DNA of 64,000 nucleotides from Variovorax sp. Root473 (GCF_001426505.1 NZ_LMEV01000017.1:563808-627807); one strand, 5' to 3'. Shown: positions 16,911 through 25,899, counted from the stretch's first letter. Numbers and translations are program-made. The notes: generated by a model not told the origin, from the letters alone.

Positions 16911-19259
16911 ATGTCCGACACCGCCATGCCTTCTCGCACCTCTGGCTGCCCCGTCGCGCACGGGGCGCTCTCTGCGCAGCGCACGCCCACCGGCTGCCCC
17001 GTGAGCCAGCGCGCCGCCGAGTTCGATCCCTTCGAAGACGGCTACCAGCAGGACCCGCCCGAGTACGTGCGCTGGGCCCGCGAGCAGGAGCCGATCTTCT
17101 ACAGCCCCAAGCTGGGCTACTGGGTGATCACGCGCTACGACGACATCAAGGCGGTGTTCCGCGACAACCTCACCTTCAGCCCGTCGAACGCGCTGGAGAA
17201 GATCACGCCCACCGGCGAAGAAGCCAACGCCGTGCTCGCAAGCTACGGCTTCGCGCTCAACCGCACGCTGGTGAACGAGGACGAGCCGGCCCACATGCCG
17301 CGCCGCCGCGCGCTCATGGACCCGTTCACGCCCGAGGCGCTGAAGCACCACGAGCCGCTGGTGCGCGAACTCGCGCGCAGCTATGTCGACCGCTTCATCG
17401 ACGACGGCAAGGCGGACCTGGTCGACCAGATGCTGTGGGAGATTCCGCTCACCGTGGCGCTGCACTTCCTCGGTGTGCCCGAGGAGGACATGGACACGCT
17501 GCGCAAATACTCCATCGCGCACACCGTCAACACCTGGGGCCGCCCCAAGCCCGAGGAGCAGGTGGCCGTGGCGCATGCCGTCGGCAACTTCTGGCAGTAC
17601 GCCGGCAAGGTGCTCGACAAGATGCGCCAGGACCCCGACGCACCGGGCTGGATGCAGTACGGCATCCGCAAGCAGATGCAGCACCCCGAGGTCGTCACCG
17701 ACTCGTACCTGCACTCGATGATGATGGCCGGCATCGTGGCCGCGCACGAGACCACCGCCAACGCCACCGCCAACGCGGTGAAGCTGCTGCTGCAGCATCC
17801 GCAGGTGTGGCAGGAGCTGTGCGACGACCCGGGCCTGATCCCCAACGCGGTGGAGGAGTGCCTGCGCCACAACGGCTCGGTGGCCGCGTGGCGCCGGCTC
17901 GTCACCAAGGACACGCAGGTCGGCGGCGTCGACCTGCCGGCGGGCTCGCGCCTGCTGATCGTCACTTCGTCGGCCAACCACGACGAAGGCCACTTCGCCG
18001 ATGCCGACCTGTTCGATATCCGCCGCGACAACGCCAGCGACCACCTGACCTTCGGCTACGGCTCGCACCAGTGCATGGGCAAGAACCTGGCGCGCATGGA
18101 GATGCAGATCTTCCTGGAGGAGTTCACGCGCCGGCTGCCGCACATGCGCCTGTCGGCGCAACGCTTCAGCTACGTGCCGAACACCTCGTTCCGCGGCCCC
18201 GAGCACCTGTGGGTCGAGTGGGACCCGCGCGCCAACCCGGAGCGCGCCAACGCCGGCCTGCGCGACGTGCAGGTGCCGGTGCGCATCGGCGAGCCGTCGG
18301 CGCACGCCATCGCGCGGCCCGTGGTGGTCGAACGCGTGACGCCGGTGGCCGACGGCATCGTGCGCCTGCGCCTGGTGTCGCCCGACGGCAAGCCGCTGCC
18401 GCGCTGGACGCCGGGCTCGCACATTGACGTCGAATGCGGCACGCCCGAGCTGTCGCGGCAGTACTCGCTGTGCGGCGACCCCGACGAAGTTCACGCGCTG
18501 GAGATCGCCGTGCTGCACGAGCCCGAGGGCCGCGGCGGTTCGGCCTGGGTGCATGCGAACGTGAAGGTCGGCGAGCGCCTGCGCATCCGCGGCCCGCGCA
18601 ACCACTTCCGGCTCGACGAGTCGCTCGCGAAGGCGATCTTCATTGCCGGCGGCATCGGCATCACGCCCGTGAGCGCGATGGCGCGGCGCGCGAAGGCGCT
18701 GGGCATGGACTACGAACTGCACTACAGCGGCCGCAGCCGCGCGAGCATGGCCTTCGTCGACGAGCTTGCCGCGCTGCACGGCGAACGCCTGCACGTGCAT
18801 GCGGCCGACGAAGGCCGTCGCAACGACCTGCGCGCGCTGTTGGCCACACCCGTGCCCGGCGCGCAGGTGTACGCCTGCGGCCCGCTGCGCATGCTCGAAG
18901 CGCTCGAAGACTGCTGCGCCGCGTGGCCCGAAGGCGCGCTGCGCGTCGAGCACTTCGAATCGACGCTCGCCACGCTCGACCCGTCGAAGGAACACGCCTT
19001 CGAGGTGGAGCTGAAAGACTCCGGCCTCGTGATCACCGTGCCGCCCGACCAGACCTTGCTGACGGCCCTGCGCGCGGCCAACGTCGATGTGCAAAGCGAC
19101 TGCGAGGAAGGCCTGTGCGGTTCGTGCGAAGTGCGCGTGCTGGCCGGCAAGGTCGATCATCGCGACGTGGTGCTCACGCGCAGCGAGCGCGATGCGAACA
19201 CGAAGATGATGGCTTGCTGTTCTCGCGCGTGCGAAGGGCGGTTGGTGCTCGAACTCTAG
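16911..19259 (+). CDS. Self-sufficient cytochrome P450-reductase fusion (CYP116B-like)
   Basis: Single-polypeptide monooxygenase of 782 residues, the size of P450RhF-type (class VII) enzymes. Residues about 30-440 are the P450 domain with the oxygen-activation helix AGIVAAHETTANA and the haem loop FGYGSHQCMG (proximal ligand Cys388). Residues about 460-690 are a phthalate-dioxygenase-reductase-like FMN/NAD(P)H domain (RQYSLCG, IAGGIGITPVSAM, YACGPLRML). The C-terminus is a plant-type [2Fe-2S] domain with the C-x4-C-x2-C set in DCEEGLCGSC and a fourth Cys near the end. All electron-transfer domains are therefore in one chain. The substrate is unknown; CYP116B enzymes hydroxylate or dealkylate aromatics and thiocarbamates. 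It is probably controlled by the divergent IclR protein. Confidence 0.93.
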   Translation: MSDTAMPSRTSGCPVAHGALSAQRTPTGCPVSQRAAEFDPFEDGYQQDPPEYVRWAREQEPIFYSPKLGYWVITRYDDIKAVFRDNLTFSPSNALEKITPTGEEANAVLASYGFALNRTLVNEDEPAHMPRRRALMDPFTPEALKHHEPLVRELARSYVDRFIDDGKADLVDQMLWEIPLTVALHFLGVPEEDMDTLRKYSIAHTVNTWGRPKPEEQVAVAHAVGNFWQYAGKVLDKMRQDPDAPGWMQYGIRKQMQHPEVVTDSYLHSMMMAGIVAAHETTANATANAVKLLLQHPQVWQELCDDPGLIPNAVEECLRHNGSVAAWRRLVTKDTQVGGVDLPAGSRLLIVTSSANHDEGHFADADLFDIRRDNASDHLTFGYGSHQCMGKNLARMEMQIFLEEFTRRLPHMRLSAQRFSYVPNTSFRGPEHLWVEWDPRANPERANAGLRDVQVPVRIGEPSAHAIARPVVVERVTPVADGIVRLRLVSPDGKPLPRWTPGSHIDVECGTPELSRQYSLCGDPDEVHALEIAVLHEPEGRGGSAWVHANVKVGERLRIRGPRNHFRLDESLAKAIFIAGGIGITPVSAMARRAKALGMDYELHYSGRSRASMAFVDELAALHGERLHVHAADEGRRNDLRALLATPVPGAQVYACGPLRMLEALEDCCAAWPEGALRVEHFESTLATLDPSKEHAFEVELKDSGLVITVPPDQTLLTALRAANVDVQSDCEEGLCGSCEVRVLAGKVDHRDVVLTRSERDANTKMMACCSRACEGRLVLEL

Positions 19260-19265
19260 CGGCGG

Positions 19266-19952
19266 TCAGCGCAGCAGCGCATGCCCGCCGGCCATGTGCG
19301 ACGCCTCGACACGCGAGCCGAGCGCGAGCTTTCTGTAGATGCCCTTGATGCGCCATTCCACCGCCAACCGGGGCATGACCAGCGCTTCGGCGATGTCGCG
19401 ATGGCCGAAGCCCTGCACCACGAGTTCGAGCGTCTTGCGTTCCTGCGGCGTCAGCGCCGCGTCGGAACTCGAGCCCGGATCGCCCACGTGCCCAGCGCGC
19501 CCGGCATGCCAGGCAAGGATGCGCCGCGCGATCGCCGGATCGATCATGGCGCCGCCCTGCTCGATGCTGCGCAGCCCGATGCTCAGTTCGAGGTCGTCGC
19601 GCTCCTTCAGGAGGTAGGCCACCGCGCCGGCACGAAGCGCCAAAAAAATGGCCTCTTCGCTGCGGGAGGCGGAAATGGCCACGGCCGGCATTTGCGGGTG
19701 GTGCGCCTGCAGCCACTCGATGAGTTCGATGCCGCTGTCGCTGGGCAGGCCGATGTCCACCAGCACGACGCCGAAGCTCGGCCTGTCGAGCAATTGCATG
19801 ACCGCCTCGCCATTGCCGGTCCAGGTGATTTGCGGCTCGTCGCATCCGAGGGTCGACAGGATGTAGCGCAAACGTTCCTGCATTGCCGTGTCGTTTTCGA
19901 CCACGAGCGTCGGGCTCAGGGAGACGGCTTCGAGGGCTTCCGAAGAGAACAT
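19266..19952 (-). CDS. NarL/FixJ-type response regulator with altered acidic pocket
   Basis: Response regulator of 228 residues: receiver domain (about 12-125) and LuxR-type helix-turn-helix (about 160-222, LTPQERKTLELVVQGFGHRDIAEAL then IYRKLALGSRVEA). The phosphoacceptor is Asp66 (VVLVDIGLP) and the conserved Lys is in YLLKERDD. The acidic pair at the active site reads Glu19-Asn20 instead of Glu/Asp-Asp, so one magnesium ligand is replaced; its paralogue at 24306-25013 keeps the Asp. It follows its kinase gene by 151 bases in the same direction. The start at 19952 matches the paralogue start; no strong ribosome site is visible. Its stop is 6 bases from the end of the convergent P450 gene. 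Confidence 0.88.
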   Translation of the reverse strand: MFSSEALEAVSLSPTLVVENDTAMQERLRYILSTLGCDEPQITWTGNGEAVMQLLDRPSFGVVLVDIGLPSDSGIELIEWLQAHHPQMPAVAISASRSEEAIFLALRAGAVAYLLKERDDLELSIGLRSIEQGGAMIDPAIARRILAWHAGRAGHVGDPGSSSDAALTPQERKTLELVVQGFGHRDIAEALVMPRLAVEWRIKGIYRKLALGSRVEASHMAGGHALLR

Positions 19953-20103
19953 TTGGGCGGCATTCTGGGACGGTGGCCGGAGTATTGGGACGTTTCGGCT
20001 TATTTTGTACGAATGCCGCCGTAAATCACATTTGTGTCCCGCGGGTTGTCCATGCCTCAGGCAGGGCCTTGCGCAGTTGGCTCGACCGAGGTGGCGCAGG
20101 CGC

Positions 20104-22008
20104 TCAGGCAACGGGCGCGAGCGGCATGCGCAGCGCCAGTTGCGTCTGGCCGGGCCGCGACTGCAGCTGCAGGTCGGCCCCCAGGCGACGCGCGCGTGCG
20201 CGCAGGCTGCGAAGGCCGGCGCCGGTCCCTTTGTCGGCTCCTTCCACCACGAAGCCGCGGCCGTCGTCGCGCACGCTGAGCTGCAGTTCGGCCCCGGCGC
20301 GCGTCACCGCCACGTCCACGCGGCGGCTCGCGCTGTGCTTGAGCACGTTGGTCAGTGCCTCTTGCAGGAAGCGAAGCAGGTCCAGGCTCTGCGAGGGAGG
20401 GAGTTCGAGCGCCTCGATGTTCGACACCTGCCAGCGGCAGTCGATGCCGTTGGCGTCGAGCAGCTGCGAGGTGCGGTGCCGCAGGGGCACGAGCAGTTCG
20501 CCGAAGGCCTGCGTGCCGTCATGGTGGCCGGTGGCCTCGATGATCAGCCGCAGGTCGTCGCGCAGGCGCTTGAGCATGGCAAGCAATTCGGGCGCGGAGA
20601 GTTTCTCGGGTTTGCGTTCGAGCGTTGCGATGCTGCCGACCAGCATGCCGCCAAGCCCGTCGTGCAGGTCGCTGGCAAGGTTGACGCGCTCGCCGATGCG
20701 CGCGTGCGCCAGTTCGAGTGCATGCCGCTGCGCAAGCGTGACGGCCAGTTCGGCCTTGGCCGCATTCACTTCCTCGATCAGCTCGGTGTTGAAGTTCTCG
20801 ATGCGCTTCAGGCTCTGCACGAAGCGCCCGGCCTGGGTCAGCGCCATGCCCAGCAGCAGCCCATAGGAGGACATCGTCGTGTAGTAGATGTTGCTGTCGA
20901 TCACTTGCGTGAACACCAGCAGGTCGTGCGCGCCCGTTGCCGCCGACAGTGCCATGAAGGGCGCGAGCGAGCGCATCGGGCTGTGGCGATAGCGCAAGGC
21001 ATGGGTCAGCGCGGCGCTGTTCACCGCAATGATCGTGAGGCCGCCCACCAGCGTCCAGGCGGCGCGATGGGTGAGCAGGTTGGCGGGCCCGGCGAGCCAC
21101 AGGTCGAGCACGCCGGTCACCGCGACCAGCAGCGCAAGGCCCTCCAGCCGCGGCATGCGCCGCTCGCAGAAGCGCAGCGCGAAGACCGCGTAGGAGACGC
21201 TGAAGAGCAGCAGCAGCGAGGTGTTCAACGCCTGCCAGCGGTGGTTGCTCGCAAACGGCCAGGGGCTGGTGGCGATCTGGTTGTAGCCGAACAGGAGCCA
21301 CAGCACCGACATCAGCGCGAACCAACCGTAGGCCGTCTCGCGCCGGCGCAATATCCACAGCGCGGCGAAGAAGGCCGAGACCGCGGCGCTCACCGCGAGG
21401 CCAAGCATCTGTAGATCGCGGCGCAAGAGCTGCTCCTGCTCGTAGTCCGCCTGCATGGCCGCGGGTGTGCCAAGGCTGACCGGGCCGAGGCCGGCCTGGT
21501 AGGCGGACAGGCCCGAGACGCGTATCAGCAGCGTGTTGCGGCCCGCCTGCAGCAACGGCGGCGACAGCAGCCAGTAGCGCGGGCTGTTCCAGGCACGGGT
21601 CAGCGGTTCGACCAGGCTTGGGTCGCGCCAGATCGGGGTGCCGTTGAGCGACACCGCGCCGGCCATGTTGAGGTAGTGCAGCAGCAGGCCGGCCTCGCCG
21701 ACCTGCGCGGGCTGGTCCCAGGTCAACCGGTACCAGACCACGCCGTCGAAGCCCGGCCAGCGCGCGGCCCAGCTGTCGGGCAGGGCGACGGGCGTCCAGC
21801 CATCGGCCGGCGGGGTGGTGTCGTCCCAGCCCGTGCCGCGCACGGCTTCGACATGGAATTCAGGGATGGACTGCGCCCGTGCCATGCCGGCCGCGGCGAG
21901 AAGGAGGAGGAGGAGGAGGCAGGCGCCGATCCGTACAGCAAGCCATGCCGCAAGGCCAGGGCGCGCGAGTCGGCGGTCAGCCGGCGGCGGAGATTCTTCG
22001 TGGGGCAT
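20104..22008 (-). CDS. Sensor histidine kinase, 7TMR-DISM type, NarX-like transmitter
   Basis: Membrane kinase of 634 residues. An N-terminal signal or anchor helix (IGACLLLLLLLAAAGMARA) precedes a periplasmic DISM-like carbohydrate-binding-type domain (about 45-190, with WYRLTWDQP and YLLSPPLLQAGRNTLLIRVSG). A seven-helix membrane block (about 205-385) follows, and then a HisKA_3 dimerisation domain with the phosphorylated His449 in ASDLHDGLGGML. The HATPase_c domain is at the C-terminus (FLQEALTNVLKHS, VRDDGRGF, GTGAGLRSLRARA). It heads a two-gene unit with the response regulator at 19266-19952 and is divergent from the adhesin gene across 85 bases, so control of the adhesin is a natural hypothesis. 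The ligand is unknown. Confidence 0.92.
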   Translation of the reverse strand: MPHEESPPPADRRLARPGLAAWLAVRIGACLLLLLLLAAAGMARAQSIPEFHVEAVRGTGWDDTTPPADGWTPVALPDSWAARWPGFDGVVWYRLTWDQPAQVGEAGLLLHYLNMAGAVSLNGTPIWRDPSLVEPLTRAWNSPRYWLLSPPLLQAGRNTLLIRVSGLSAYQAGLGPVSLGTPAAMQADYEQEQLLRRDLQMLGLAVSAAVSAFFAALWILRRRETAYGWFALMSVLWLLFGYNQIATSPWPFASNHRWQALNTSLLLLFSVSYAVFALRFCERRMPRLEGLALLVAVTGVLDLWLAGPANLLTHRAAWTLVGGLTIIAVNSAALTHALRYRHSPMRSLAPFMALSAATGAHDLLVFTQVIDSNIYYTTMSSYGLLLGMALTQAGRFVQSLKRIENFNTELIEEVNAAKAELAVTLAQRHALELAHARIGERVNLASDLHDGLGGMLVGSIATLERKPEKLSAPELLAMLKRLRDDLRLIIEATGHHDGTQAFGELLVPLRHRTSQLLDANGIDCRWQVSNIEALELPPSQSLDLLRFLQEALTNVLKHSASRRVDVAVTRAGAELQLSVRDDGRGFVVEGADKGTGAGLRSLRARARRLGADLQLQSRPGQTQLALRMPLAPVA

Positions 22009-22093
22009 TTACCAGCTTTCGGGGATGGTTTGGCCGAGACGGGAAAGACACACTTCGTCTTACTTGTTTTATTTGCTTTCAAGAAAGAAGTCC

Positions 22094-24274
22094 ATGCCCA
22101 CACGAACCCATGCACACGGCGTCCGCGAAAGTGCGCACAAGGCATCCACCAGAAAAGAGCGGATGGCGCGCGCCTTTCGGCATCTGCCGGTGGTTGCGCT
22201 GCTGGTCGGGGGAAGCGCCTGCGCGGCGGGGCTGGTCGATGGCGTCGCAGGCGGAGGCGGCCCGGCGAATTCCGGTGGGACCGGAGGGGCCGGCGGCACC
22301 GCGGCCGTTGTCTCGGGAGACGGGGCCGCCGCACTTGGTGCGGGCGGTGATGGCGGCATGGGCGTTGCTGGCGGCACCGGCGGTGCGGGCGGGGCGGGGG
22401 CCCGCGCAACTGCAGGCGGTGCGACGGGGATTGGCGGCGGCGGCAGCGGCGGTGCAGGTCTTGCAAGTGGCATAGGCGGCGCGGGCGGTACCGGGGCAGG
22501 CGCCACCGCAGCAGGCGCGACAGCCATTGGCAGCGGAGGTGGCGGTGGCGAGGGTAGTGCGGGCGGCACGGGCGGTGCCGGCGGGCGCGGCGCCCAGGCT
22601 TCGGCTGGAGGCGCCATCGCCGTCGGTGCAGGCGGCACGGGCGGTGAGGGCTGCTGTGGGAGCGTCCAGCAGCCAGGCGGCAACGGCGCGCAGGCCACGG
22701 GGGAGGCCGCGATCGCCATCGGAAGCGCCTCTGGCACCCGGGCCGGCGCCGTGGCATCCGGGAATGGCAGCACCGCGATCGGCGGTGCAGGCAACGGGGT
22801 TTCGGGCGCGGCCGCATTGGCCACGGGCAGCGTGGCGCTCGGCGCCGGCAGCCAGGTGGTGAGCGGAGCGAACGGCAGCGTGGCCATTGGCTCGAACTCC
22901 GTGGCCACGGCAGCCAACACCGTCTCCTTCGGGTCCACCGGCCAAACGCGCGGCCTGGTCAACGTCAGTGCGGGATCGGTGACCGCCACGAGCACCGACG
23001 CCGTCAACGGCGGCCAGCTGTACTCGGTGCGAGAGACCGCCGACACCGCTCTGGCAACCGCCAGCGGCGCAACGGCCATGGCGGGTCTTGCCCAGGCCGC
23101 TGCGGCGGCAGCCGAGGGCACGGCGAACACTGCGCTTGCCAATGCAGGCACGGCACACGCCATGGCGAACGGAGCCCAGACAGCGGCTGTTGCCGCCCAA
23201 GGCACGGCGAACACCGCGCTCGCCAACGCGGGCACGGCCCAGACCACGGCCAATGGCGCCCAGGCTGCCGCGGCGACTGCCCAGGGCACGGCCAATGGCG
23301 CCCAGGCTGCCGCGGCGACTGCCCAGGGCACGGCGAACACCGCCCTGGGTGTGGCGAACAACTCGGTCCAGTATGGCCCGGGTGGCGCGACCGTCAGCCT
23401 GAATGCCAACGGCGGCGCTGGAACCACGCTCAGCAACGTGCGCGCCGGCACGGCCGCAACGGATGCCGCCAACGTCGGACAGGTCCAGCAGGCGGAACAA
23501 GGCGCTGTCACGGCCTCCAACAGCTTCACGATGCAGCAGGTGACCGCGCTGCAGAGCGTCATGAACCAGGCCCTTGCCAATGGCCTGTGCAGCTTCAGCG
23601 GGGGCAGCGTGACCTGCGGCACGGGCAGCAAGGCCACCGGTGCGGGTGCCACGGCGCTGGGTACCCATGCCATTGCCGACGGCGAGGGCACCACCGCGGT
23701 GGGCAGCGGCGCCGAAGCCCACCATGCCGGCTCGGTGGCCATCGGCGCCGGCGCCAGGGCGCTGGCCGATCCCACCACGGCCGTGGGCAACAACGCGGTG
23801 GCCACCGGCAACAACGCCGTGGCGCTGGGCGCCAACACGCTGGCCTCGGGCAGCAACGCCGTCGCATTGGGCCAGGGGTCGGTGGCGGACCGCGACAACA
23901 CCGTGTCGGTGGGCAACGCGGCCACCGGGCAGTTGCGCGGCATTGCGAATGTCGCTCCGGGCCTGCTGGGCACCGATGCAGTCAACGTCAACCAGCTGCA
24001 GCAGGCGGTGAGCAATGCGACCAGCCAGGCGAATGCCTTTGCCGCAAAGGGCGTGGCATCGGCACTGGCCATGCCGTCGATGCCGGCCTTGCCGGCGGGC
24101 AGGAAATGGATGGGTGCCGCCGTGGGCAACTACGCCGGCGCATCGGCCATCGGCTTTGCTTTCGGCTACCAGGTCAATGACCACCTGAACCTGGGGTTGG
24201 GCGTCTCTACTGCAACCAGCGGCGGCAGCAGCAACCGCATTGCCGCTCGCATGCAGGCGGGCTATTCATGGTGA
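22094..24274 (+). CDS. Trimeric autotransporter adhesin (YadA-like)
   Basis: Surface adhesin of 726 residues (type Vc secretion). A signal peptide includes VVALLVGGSACAAG. The N-terminal passenger, about residues 50-225, is extremely Gly/Ala-rich with degenerate repeats of GGTGGAGG followed by YadA-head-like GATAIG units; a Cys-Cys pair at 187-188 is unusual for this class. A neck follows (NSVATAANTVSFGSTGQTRGLVNV, TDAVNGGQLYSV), then an Ala/Thr/Asn-rich coiled stalk with an exact 42-base tandem duplication, a second set of head repeats, and the membrane anchor (KWMGAAVGNYAG to the terminal aromatic QAGYSW). An alternative start is ATG 22163. It lies between a histidine kinase and a second response regulator. 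Confidence 0.9.
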   Translation: MPTRTHAHGVRESAHKASTRKERMARAFRHLPVVALLVGGSACAAGLVDGVAGGGGPANSGGTGGAGGTAAVVSGDGAAALGAGGDGGMGVAGGTGGAGGAGARATAGGATGIGGGGSGGAGLASGIGGAGGTGAGATAAGATAIGSGGGGGEGSAGGTGGAGGRGAQASAGGAIAVGAGGTGGEGCCGSVQQPGGNGAQATGEAAIAIGSASGTRAGAVASGNGSTAIGGAGNGVSGAAALATGSVALGAGSQVVSGANGSVAIGSNSVATAANTVSFGSTGQTRGLVNVSAGSVTATSTDAVNGGQLYSVRETADTALATASGATAMAGLAQAAAAAAEGTANTALANAGTAHAMANGAQTAAVAAQGTANTALANAGTAQTTANGAQAAAATAQGTANGAQAAAATAQGTANTALGVANNSVQYGPGGATVSLNANGGAGTTLSNVRAGTAATDAANVGQVQQAEQGAVTASNSFTMQQVTALQSVMNQALANGLCSFSGGSVTCGTGSKATGAGATALGTHAIADGEGTTAVGSGAEAHHAGSVAIGAGARALADPTTAVGNNAVATGNNAVALGANTLASGSNAVALGQGSVADRDNTVSVGNAATGQLRGIANVAPGLLGTDAVNVNQLQQAVSNATSQANAFAAKGVASALAMPSMPALPAGRKWMGAAVGNYAGASAIGFAFGYQVNDHLNLGLGVSTATSGGSSNRIAARMQAGYSW
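23246..23329 (+). repeat. 42-base tandem duplication in the adhesin stalk
   Basis: Two adjacent, apparently identical 42-base units (23246-23287 and 23288-23329) each encode 14 residues (containing NGAQAAAATAQGTA). The period keeps frame and equals two heptads of a coiled coil, so copy-number change would lengthen or shorten the stalk without breaking it. Looser relatives of the unit precede it from about 23110. Confidence 0.85.
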
Positions 24275-24305
24275 GGCGCGCAGGCAGCAAGGACACAAGC
24301 ACCGT

Positions 24306-25013
24306 TCAGTTCAGCAAGCCGTGCCTTCGGGCCTGATAGACGGCTTCTGTGCGCGAGCCGACGGCCAGCTTGCGGTAGATGTTCTTGGTGTGGCATTCCA
24401 CGGTCAGCCGGGAGATCGAGAGCGATTCGGCCATGTTGCGGTTGCTCAGCCCCTGCGCCACGAGTTCGAGGATCTTTCGCTCTCGCGGGGTCAGCGCGAC
24501 GGGCAGCGCAGCGGGCGCATTGGCCGCCGGCACGGCGGGTGGTGAAACTCGCTGTGCCGCAAGCCAGCCGAGGATATGGCGCGCGATGGCCGGATCGATT
24601 GGCGAGCCGCCCTGCTCGATACTGCGCAGCGCAACGCCCAATTCGAGGTCGTCGCGCTCCTTCAGCAGGTAGCCGATGGCGCCGGCACGCAGCGCCGCGA
24701 AGATGACTTCCTCGGTCCGAAAGGCCGAGATCACCACCGCAGGCACCTTGGGGTGCCGCGCCTGCATCCAGCCGATCAGCTCGACCCCGCTGCCGTCCGG
24801 CAGGCCGATGTCGACCAGGGCGATGCCGAAGCTCTGCGCGTCGAGCAGTTCCTTGGCCGTGGCAATGCTGTCGGCCCAGGCAATTTGCGGCCCGTCGTTG
24901 CCGAGCGTGTTCAGCACGTGGCCCAGGCGTTCGCACATCGCCGGGTCGTCTTCGACCACCAGCGACCGGCTCAAGGAAACGGTTTCAACGGTTTCCGATT
25001 GAGAAATGGTCAT
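24306..25013 (-). CDS. NarL/FixJ-type response regulator (paralogue)
   Basis: Response regulator of 235 residues, clearly paralogous to the one at 19266-19952 (shared LVDIGLP, YLLKERDDLEL, LRSIEQGG and DPAIAR blocks). Its receiver keeps a normal acidic pair (Glu21-Asp22 in LVVEDDPAM) with phosphoacceptor Asp68, and the C-terminal helix-turn-helix is canonical (LTPRERKILELVAQGLSNRNMAESL, then NIYRKLAVGSR). No kinase gene is next to it, so it may share the kinase at 20104-22008. It converges on the adhesin gene with a 31-base gap. The ATG at 25013 fits the domain start; a second possible ATG lies at 25040. Confidence 0.9.
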   Translation of the reverse strand: MTISQSETVETVSLSRSLVVEDDPAMCERLGHVLNTLGNDGPQIAWADSIATAKELLDAQSFGIALVDIGLPDGSGVELIGWMQARHPKVPAVVISAFRTEEVIFAALRAGAIGYLLKERDDLELGVALRSIEQGGSPIDPAIARHILGWLAAQRVSPPAVPAANAPAALPVALTPRERKILELVAQGLSNRNMAESLSISRLTVECHTKNIYRKLAVGSRTEAVYQARRHGLLN

Positions 25014-25095
25014 GGGGCGCGGGGTTCCGTTCGACGGCAAGGCCAGCAGGTCGTTCTGCAGATCGTGGAGATTGTTCCAGAATATTTCTGTTCGA

Positions 25096-25899
25096 TCAGC
25101 CCATCAGGTTGCGCAGCGAAGCTTCGATGGCTGCCGCCGTGGCCAGCGGCTTTTCCATCGGAAACAGGTGGGTGCCGTCGAGCATCGTGATGCGGCCCTT
25201 GGTGACCTGCTCGGTCATCGCCATGCCCACCTGCTTCATCTCGACCGACTGGCGCCCGCCAATGAAGGCCGCCTTGCACTTGAGCGGATGGCGGCGCAGC
25301 AGCGCGCCCAGGGTGTGGGGCAGGGTGTTGTAGATCGCGGTTTCCACGTCGCGGTCGAAGCTCAGGGCGCGCGTGTCCTCGCTGTCGAAGGTGCCGTGGT
25401 CGATGTAGTCGTGCAGCACCTGCTCGTCCCACTTCGCGAACGCCTTCTTGCTGCGAAAGTGCGCGAACACCGCCTCGCGATGCTCCCAGCTGTTGCGGCG
25501 CTTGCGGCTCGTGGCGCCGGGCGACAAGCTCTTCATGAGCGGCGTGCGCTTGACCACGTGGAGCGTGTTCGCGCGCCAGCCGCCGAGGATCGGCGAGTCG
25601 ATCAGCAGCACGCCGCGCGCCAGCTCGGGGTGGCGCGCCGCGCACATCAGGCTCAGGAAGCCGCCCAGCGAATGGCCGATGAGGAACACCGGGCCGCCCG
25701 CGCGGTCGGCGCGCACCCTGGCGAAATCGGCCAGCTGCTGCACCAGGTGCGGCCAGTTGTCGGTGACGGGGTATTTCGGGTCGTGCCCGAATTTCTCGAT
25801 GGCATCGACCTCGAAGCCCCGGTTGCGAAGGCTGTCGAGAACGACGCGGTAGGTGCTCGCCGGAAAGCTGTTGCCGTGCGAAAAGATGACAGGAGGCAC
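25096..25899 (-). CDS. Alpha/beta hydrolase
   Basis: Hydrolase of about 267 residues. The oxyanion-hole strand VIFSHGNSFPAS is at the very N-terminus, the nucleophile elbow GHSLGG gives the catalytic Ser, an Asp or Glu near GGRQSVEM and the His in DGTHLFPME complete the triad. The substrate is not evident; small esters or lipids are typical. No ATG is available in the right place: the GTG at 25899 is proposed as start, 8 bases past the Anbu stop codon, without a clear Shine-Dalgarno sequence, so translation is probably coupled to the upstream Anbu gene. The position of the start is the least certain point. Confidence 0.85.
   Translation of the reverse strand: MPPVIFSHGNSFPASTYRVVLDSLRNRGFEVDAIEKFGHDPKYPVTDNWPHLVQQLADFARVRADRAGGPVFLIGHSLGGFLSLMCAARHPELARGVLLIDSPILGGWRANTLHVVKRTPLMKSLSPGATSRKRRNSWEHREAVFAHFRSKKAFAKWDEQVLHDYIDHGTFDSEDTRALSFDRDVETAIYNTLPHTLGALLRRHPLKCKAAFIGGRQSVEMKQVGMAMTEQVTKGRITMLDGTHLFPMEKPLATAAAIEASLRNLMG

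Noticed and set aside
23246..23329. Short direct repeats considered as a CRISPR array
   Set aside because: Units are contiguous without spacers and lie in frame in a coding region.
22069..24184. Pro/Ala-rich frames opposite the adhesin that look like structural repeat proteins
   Set aside because: They are reverse-strand reflections of Gly/Ala-rich adhesin repeats; the + strand frame has a leader and a YadA anchor.
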